Positions 10,422 through 14,036 of a stretch of DNA of 14,036 bases are shown here, piece after piece. The position numbers were made by a program, and so were the translations under genes. The notes under the pieces were generated by a model, which worked only from the letters and a program-made list of their open reading frames with translations, was not told the DNA's origin and made no database searches. The stretch covers positions 1 to 14,036 of the forward strand of contig JACCUS010000295.1 of assembly GCA_013811715.1 (NCBI GenBank), given 5' to 3'. Positions within the stretch are counted from its first letter, which is position 1. Each line of letters starts with the position of its first letter. The DNA is from Nocardioidaceae bacterium. Lineage in GTDB: Bacteria > Actinomycetota > Actinomycetes > Propionibacteriales > Nocardioidaceae.

Positions 10422-11567
10422 TCAGCCTTGCATGCGCAGCGGCATGAGCAAATACCGGAAGCCCAGATCGGGCTCAGCGTCGGCGCCGGGCATGCTCGCG
10501 AAGGCGGCCGGTCGGGCCGGCTGCGTCATCGCGATGTGGACGTGGGAGCCACCGATCGCGCCCAGTCCGTCGATGAGGTATGCGGGGTTGAAGCCGATCG
10601 AGACGTCGCCGCCGGTCACGACCGCCTCGAGGGACTCCGAGGCCTGCGCCTCCTCGCCGTTGCCGGCCTCGAGTGTCACCATGGTCTCGGCGAACCCGAG
10701 CCGGATGGGGGTGTTGCGGCCGGCGACCAGCGCCACCCGTTTGACCGAGTCGATCAGCGGCGCCAACTCCACCTGAGCGCTGATCTCGGTGCTGCTGGGG
10801 AACAGCTGTCGCACATTGGGAAAGGCGCCCTCGATCAACCGGGTGGTCGTACGCCGACCTCCGCCGGCCGCCGTACTCTCGAACCCGATCAGACCCGCGC
10901 CGCCGTCGGCGCCGCCGAGGGCGATGCTGAGCTCGGAGCCCGGGGTGAGCGACTTGGCCGAGTCGGCCAGCACTCGGGCCGGCACGAGCGCGCTGATCGA
11001 CAGGTCGGACTGGTGGGGACGCCATTGCAGCTCGCGCAGGCTGAGCCGGAACCGGTCGGTGGCAAGAAGCGACAGGGTTGAGCCGTCGATCTCGATCTTG
11101 ACGCCGGTGAGCACGGGCAGCATGTCGTCGCGTCCGGCGGCGGTGACAGCCTGAGCGACGGCCGCCGAGAACACGTCGCCGTCGACGGTGCCGGTGACGG
11201 CAGGCATGTCGGGCAGGGCGGGGTAGTCCTCGACCGGCATGGTCTGCATGGTGAACCGCGAGCTACCGCACGTCAGGGCGAGTTTCGCCGCGTCGAGGTT
11301 GACGTCGACGGGCTGGTTGGGCAGCGACCGGGCGATGTCGGCCAGCAACCGGCCGGACACCAGCACCTGCCCCTCGTCGGCAACGTCGGCGGGGATCACC
11401 ACGCGCGCGCTGGTCTCGTAGTCGAATCCGCTGAGCGTGAGGCCGTCCGGGCCGGTGGTGACCAAGATCCCCGACAGTTGTGGCAGCGTGCCCGGGCGAG
11501 TGGGGATGCTGCGGGCGGTCCAGGCGACGGCCTCGGCGAGCACATCCCGGTCGACGCGGAACTTCAC
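10422..11567 (-). CDS. dnaN: DNA polymerase III beta sliding clamp
   Basis: The 381-residue clamp forms a ring dimer that tethers DNA polymerase III. The start is GTG at 11567 (VKFRVDRDVLAEAVAW), preceded by AGGAGG at about 9 nt. The open frame continues 109 codons upstream across the origin region, but that part has no clamp homology. Three repeated clamp domains are discernible: domain 1 ends near YPALPDMP, domain 2 contains DMLPVLTGVKIEI and LSLLATDRFRLSLRE, and domain 3 ends FRYLLMPLRMQG, the usual C-terminus that forms the partner-binding pocket. gnd starts 46 nt downstream. Confidence 0.98.
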   Translation of the reverse strand: MKFRVDRDVLAEAVAWTARSIPTRPGTLPQLSGILVTTGPDGLTLSGFDYETSARVVIPADVADEGQVLVSGRLLADIARSLPNQPVDVNLDAAKLALTCGSSRFTMQTMPVEDYPALPDMPAVTGTVDGDVFSAAVAQAVTAAGRDDMLPVLTGVKIEIDGSTLSLLATDRFRLSLRELQWRPHQSDLSISALVPARVLADSAKSLTPGSELSIALGGADGGAGLIGFESTAAGGGRRTTTRLIEGAFPNVRQLFPSSTEISAQVELAPLIDSVKRVALVAGRNTPIRLGFAETMVTLEAGNGEEAQASESLEAVVTGGDVSIGFNPAYLIDGLGAIGGSHVHIAMTQPARPAAFASMPGADAEPDLGFRYLLMPLRMQG

Positions 11568-11967
11568 GATGCGGTGCCTCCTGCTCGGACGATCCGAGGA
11601 TGGTCGACCCGAATCTTGCCATGCGCGGCCGACGACCGGTGGGAGTGCCCCGACCGGCCGGAGGTGTCCGGTGCCGGTTTTCCCCAGCTCGTTGCCCCGG
11701 GAGAAGTTGGGTGAGGATCGTTGCGTTGTCTCTCCCATCGTGTCCATAGCAACGGTGGATACTGTGGAAGAGCGGGGAAAGGGCAGGTCAACGGTCGGTT
11801 TCGGACCTGCGCCGTGGTGTGGATGACGGCGGTGCCACTGGCGGTGTACGTGGACGCAGGGGATGGGGCACTGGCCGTGTCCACAGCGGTCCACAGCGTT
11901 TCGGTCGAGCGAGCCGGGGCGTCCACAGCCTTGTCCCCAGGTTGTGTGGTGCCCCGTGAGTCCCGCT
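11568..11967. other. oriC: Candidate oriC: dnaA-dnaN intergenic region with DnaA-box cluster
   Basis: This 400-bp gap carries a run of 9-mers close to the TTRTCCACA DnaA box. They are GTGTCCATA (11740-11748), GGTGGATAC (11754-11762), TGTGGAAGA (11763-11771), TGTGGATGA (11818-11826, one mismatch), GTGTCCACA (11877-11885, one mismatch), CGGTCCACA (11887-11895), GCGTCCACA (11919-11927) and TTGTCCCCA (11931-11939, one mismatch). They occur on both strands and are densest next to the dnaA end. The dnaA-dnaN gap is the known origin in Streptomyces and Mycobacterium. I see no strongly AT-rich unwinding element. Confidence 0.65.
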
Positions 11968-13410
11968 TCACTGCTGTCGCGCCTGTTGCTTGATGCGGTT
12001 GGTGAGCTCGCGCACCTGGTTGTAGACGCTGCGTCGCTCCGCCATCTGCTTGCGGATCTTGCGGTCGGCGTGCATGACCGTGGTGTGGTCGCGGCCGCCG
12101 AACTGCTGGCCGATTTTCGGCAGGGACAGGTCGGTCAGCTCCCGGCACAGGTACATGGCGATCTGCCGGCCAGTCACCAGCACGCGGCTGCGGCTGGCGC
12201 TGCACAGATCGTCGATGGACAGACCGAAGTAGGCGGCGGTCTGGGCGATGATGACGGCGGCGGTGATCTCCGGCTCGCCACCCTCGGGGATGAGGTCCTT
12301 CAGCACGATCTCCGCGAGTGTCAAGTCGACGGGTTGGCGGTTGAGGCTGGCGAACGCGGTGACGCGGATCAGCGCGCCCTCAAGCTCACGGATGTTCGTC
12401 TGGATCTTGCTGGCGATGAACTCCAGCACGTCCGGCGGCGCGGTGAGCCGCTCGGTGGCGGCCTTCTTGCGGAGGATCGCGATCCGGGTTTCGAGGTCCG
12501 GAGGGATCACGTCGGTGGTCAGACCCCACTCGAACCGGTTTCGCAGCCGATCCTCCAGCGAGTCGAAGCGCTTCGGCGCCCGGTCGGAGGTGATGACGAT
12601 CTGCTTGTTGGCGTTGTGGAGCGTGTTGAAGGTGTGGAAGAACTCCTCCTGGGTCTGGATCTTGCCCTGCAGGAACTGGATGTCGTCGATCAGCAGCACG
12701 TCGACGTCGCGGTAGCGGCGCTGGAAGCCGGCGGCCCGGTCGTCGCGGATGGCGTTGATGAAGTCGTTGGTGAACTCTTCGCAACTGACGTAACGGACCC
12801 GGGCGCCGTTGAACAGGCTGCGGACGTAGTGCCCGATCGCGTGCAGCAGATGGGTCTTGCCGAGCCCGGAGTCGCCGTACACGAGCAGCGGGTTGTAGGC
12901 CTTCCCGGGGGCCTCGGCGACCGCGACGGCGGCAGCGTGGGCGAAGCGGTTGGAGGACCCGATGACGAACGTCTCGAAGACGTACTTGGGGTTGAGGCGG
13001 GCATCGCGGGCACCGGCGGTCGAGGTGCTCCCGCTCCGGGCGACTCCGGTCAGGGTCTGCGGCAGGTTGGCCGCCATTGCTGGTGCCTGGTCGGCGATGA
13101 CGGGTGCCATCGCCTCGGGGTTGTCGAGGCCGGGTTCTGGTTCGGCGCCGGTATCGCCGCCGGTCAGGGCCGGGTCGACCGTGACCGCGAGGCGGACCGG
13201 CTGGCCCAGTGAGTGGCTGAGCGCCCCCTCCAGCCGGGGGCGCAGCCGAGTCTCGAGCTGGCTGCGGGTGAAGTCGTCGGGAACGGCCACGATCGCGGTG
13301 TTCTCGTGCAACGTGATGGGTTGGGAGGAAGCGAGCCAGGCGCGATGATTGGCCGGCAGATCCTCGATCAACTTGGCCCATGCGCGTTCGAGGTCGGCGA
13401 CCTGAGTCAT
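11968..13410 (-). CDS. dnaA: Chromosomal replication initiator DnaA
   Basis: The initiator ATPase binds DnaA boxes and opens the origin. Domain I (about 1-80) begins MTQVADLERAWAKL. A Pro/Ala/Gly-rich linker (about 85-135) follows. The AAA+ domain shows Walker A GDSGLGKTH (about 179-187), Walker B VLLIDDIQF, sensor I IVITSD, the arginine-finger segment DRLRNRFEWGL, and sensor II NIRELEGALIRVTAF. Domain IV has the DNA-binding signature GGRDHTTVMHADRKIRKQM. I chose ATG 13410 (480 residues). An in-frame GTG at 13422 would add four residues (META) and has AGAAGG only 3 nt ahead, so the start is uncertain by 12 nt. It diverges from rpmH. Confidence 0.97.
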   Translation of the reverse strand: MTQVADLERAWAKLIEDLPANHRAWLASSQPITLHENTAIVAVPDDFTRSQLETRLRPRLEGALSHSLGQPVRLAVTVDPALTGGDTGAEPEPGLDNPEAMAPVIADQAPAMAANLPQTLTGVARSGSTSTAGARDARLNPKYVFETFVIGSSNRFAHAAAVAVAEAPGKAYNPLLVYGDSGLGKTHLLHAIGHYVRSLFNGARVRYVSCEEFTNDFINAIRDDRAAGFQRRYRDVDVLLIDDIQFLQGKIQTQEEFFHTFNTLHNANKQIVITSDRAPKRFDSLEDRLRNRFEWGLTTDVIPPDLETRIAILRKKAATERLTAPPDVLEFIASKIQTNIRELEGALIRVTAFASLNRQPVDLTLAEIVLKDLIPEGGEPEITAAVIIAQTAAYFGLSIDDLCSASRSRVLVTGRQIAMYLCRELTDLSLPKIGQQFGGRDHTTVMHADRKIRKQMAERRSVYNQVRELTNRIKQQARQQ

Positions 13411-13451
13411 CGCAGTTTCCACTCACCTTCTCGTTTGCCAGCCTGGAGGGC

Positions 13452-13472
13452 GCGTCCACACCGTTGTCCACA
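13452..13472. promoter_or_regulatory. DnaA boxes in the dnaA leader
   Basis: TTGTCCACA at 13464-13472 is a perfect actinobacterial DnaA box, and GCGTCCACA at 13452-13460 is a weaker neighbour on the same strand. They lie 30-60 nt upstream of the dnaA start, downstream of the proposed promoter, and would allow DnaA to repress its own gene. Confidence 0.6.
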
Positions 13473-13544
13473 GGCTGTGCATATTGGCGTTCAGCGGCCG
13501 AGGCGCCGCGACGAGTACGGCGGGGAAAACTTCGGTGAGCCGGG

Positions 13545-13574
13545 ACGCTAACAACAATTGGGGCGAGAGTACAA
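13545..13574 (-). promoter_or_regulatory. Candidate dnaA promoter
   Basis: TTGTAC (complement of 13569-13574) and TAGCGT (complement of 13545-13550) are separated by 18 nt, predicting a start near 13538 and a leader of about 125 nt. A DnaA-box-like TCATCCACA (13579-13587, one mismatch) sits immediately upstream of the -35. Confidence 0.4.
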
Positions 13575-13578
13575 GCCG

Positions 13579-13587
13579 TCATCCACA
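13579..13587 (+). promoter_or_regulatory. DnaA-box-like 9-mer upstream of the dnaA -35
   Basis: TCATCCACA differs from TTATCCACA at one position. Its position directly upstream of the candidate -35 fits a regulatory site. Confidence 0.4.
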
Positions 13588-13888
13588 GGCCGAGCCTGAA
13601 ACTCATGGCCCCGTCGGCGCGTCTCCTCGGCGTGTCGGCGTCGTCTTCACGCGGGTGCCACCACTCGGCCCCGACCGCCATGGCCTGGCCGCACGGCTGG
13701 TTTGACCGCCGCGACCGGCACAACGTACCGTTGTCGGCGGCGGGCCCGTCGTCCATGGCGGGCGCACCTCCGGGGTTGCCGAGTTGCCCGCAAGAAGTTA
13801 TATGTCGACATGTCGCCTAGGCTAGGGCGGTGCTGCCGAGCCGACCGTCCGCCGTACCGCATCTGCCGACCTTGGGAGTCTGTCCCCC
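13588..13888. other. Divergent rpmH-dnaA intergenic region with palindromes
   Basis: No gene is seen. It contains an ACAACG-TAC-CGTTGT inverted repeat at 13720-13734, a perfect ATGTCGACAT palindrome at 13802-13811 and CCTAG-G-CTAGG at 13816-13826. TAGGCT (13818-13823) inside the last could be the rpmH -10, with a transcript start near 13830 and a leader of about 60 nt. Confidence 0.4.
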
Positions 13889-14026
13889 GTGACAAAGCGC
13901 ACATTCCAACCCAACAATCGCCGCCGCAACAAGACCCACGGCTTCCGTCTGCGGATGCGGACCCGGGCCGGGCGATCAATCCTGTCCGGCCGCCGGCGCA
14001 AGGGCCGCGACCGGCTCGCAACCTGA
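13889..14026 (+). CDS. rpmH: 50S ribosomal protein L34
   Basis: This complete 45-residue L34 starts at GTG 13889 and stops at TGA 14024-14026. The sequence VTKRTFQPNNRRRNKTHGF followed by RLRMRTRAGRSILSGRRRKG is the near-invariant, arginine/lysine-rich L34 pattern, which binds 23S rRNA in the large subunit. GGGAG lies about 10 nt before the start. It is the only clear core gene on the + strand here and diverges from dnaA. In related genomes rnpA follows it, which would lie beyond the right edge. Confidence 0.97.
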   Translation: MTKRTFQPNNRRRNKTHGFRLRMRTRAGRSILSGRRRKGRDRLAT

Positions 14027-14036
14027 TCTGAGTCAG

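Noticed and set aside
11786..11791. TTGACC (- strand) as the -35 of a dnaN promoter
   Set aside because: No acceptable -10 hexamer lies at 16-19 nt; the nearest TATCCA is 24 nt away.
11568..11894. N-terminal extension of the dnaN reading frame by 109 codons
   Set aside because: The extension runs through the DnaA-box region and lacks clamp homology; the GTG at 11567 has AGGAGG and gives the normal clamp N-terminus.

Overview
The window is a high-GC actinobacterial chromosome segment around the replication origin. Gene order and protein sequences fit the Propionibacteriales/Nocardioidaceae side of Actinomycetota best (an inference; no search was possible). Indicators are an actinobacterial DciA C-terminus, a DUF3566 protein after gyrA, a DLW-39-type microprotein, a short-form gnd between dnaN and recF, and heavy use of GTG starts (gyrA, gyrB, recF, dnaN, rpmH).

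Layout from the right: rpmH (L34) is on the + strand at the edge. Leftward on the - strand come dnaA, dnaN, gnd, recF, dciA, gyrB, gyrA and the DUF3566 gene. Then follow tRNA-Ile(GAT), an accessory pocket, the DLW-39 microprotein and tRNA-Ala(TGC). DnaA-box-like 9-mers cluster in the 400-bp dnaA-dnaN gap (candidate oriC) and again upstream of dnaA (candidate autoregulation). recF/dciA overlap by 8 bp and gyrA/DUF3566 by 4 bp. gyrB has its own leader, with a -10 box and a possible 26-codon upstream ORF.

The core genes form one replication module: DnaA opens the origin, DciA helps load the helicase, the beta clamp tethers the polymerase, RecF supports gap repair, and gyrase removes supercoils. 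The gnd gene is a metabolic passenger.

The accessory pocket (about 360-1628) holds a complete VapBC-type toxin-antitoxin pair on the - strand. On the opposite strand are decayed remnants: a GNAT-acetyltransferase N-terminus that stops after 48 codons, a frameshifted continuation, and a further coding-like fragment that runs into the end of vapC. This is the only clearly non-core part. I found no CRISPR array, insertion sequence or unmistakably new multi-gene system. The best leads are the gyrB leader ORF, the gene relics beside vapBC, the DLW-39 microprotein, the palindromes upstream of rpmH and a REP-like palindrome between gyrB and gyrA.
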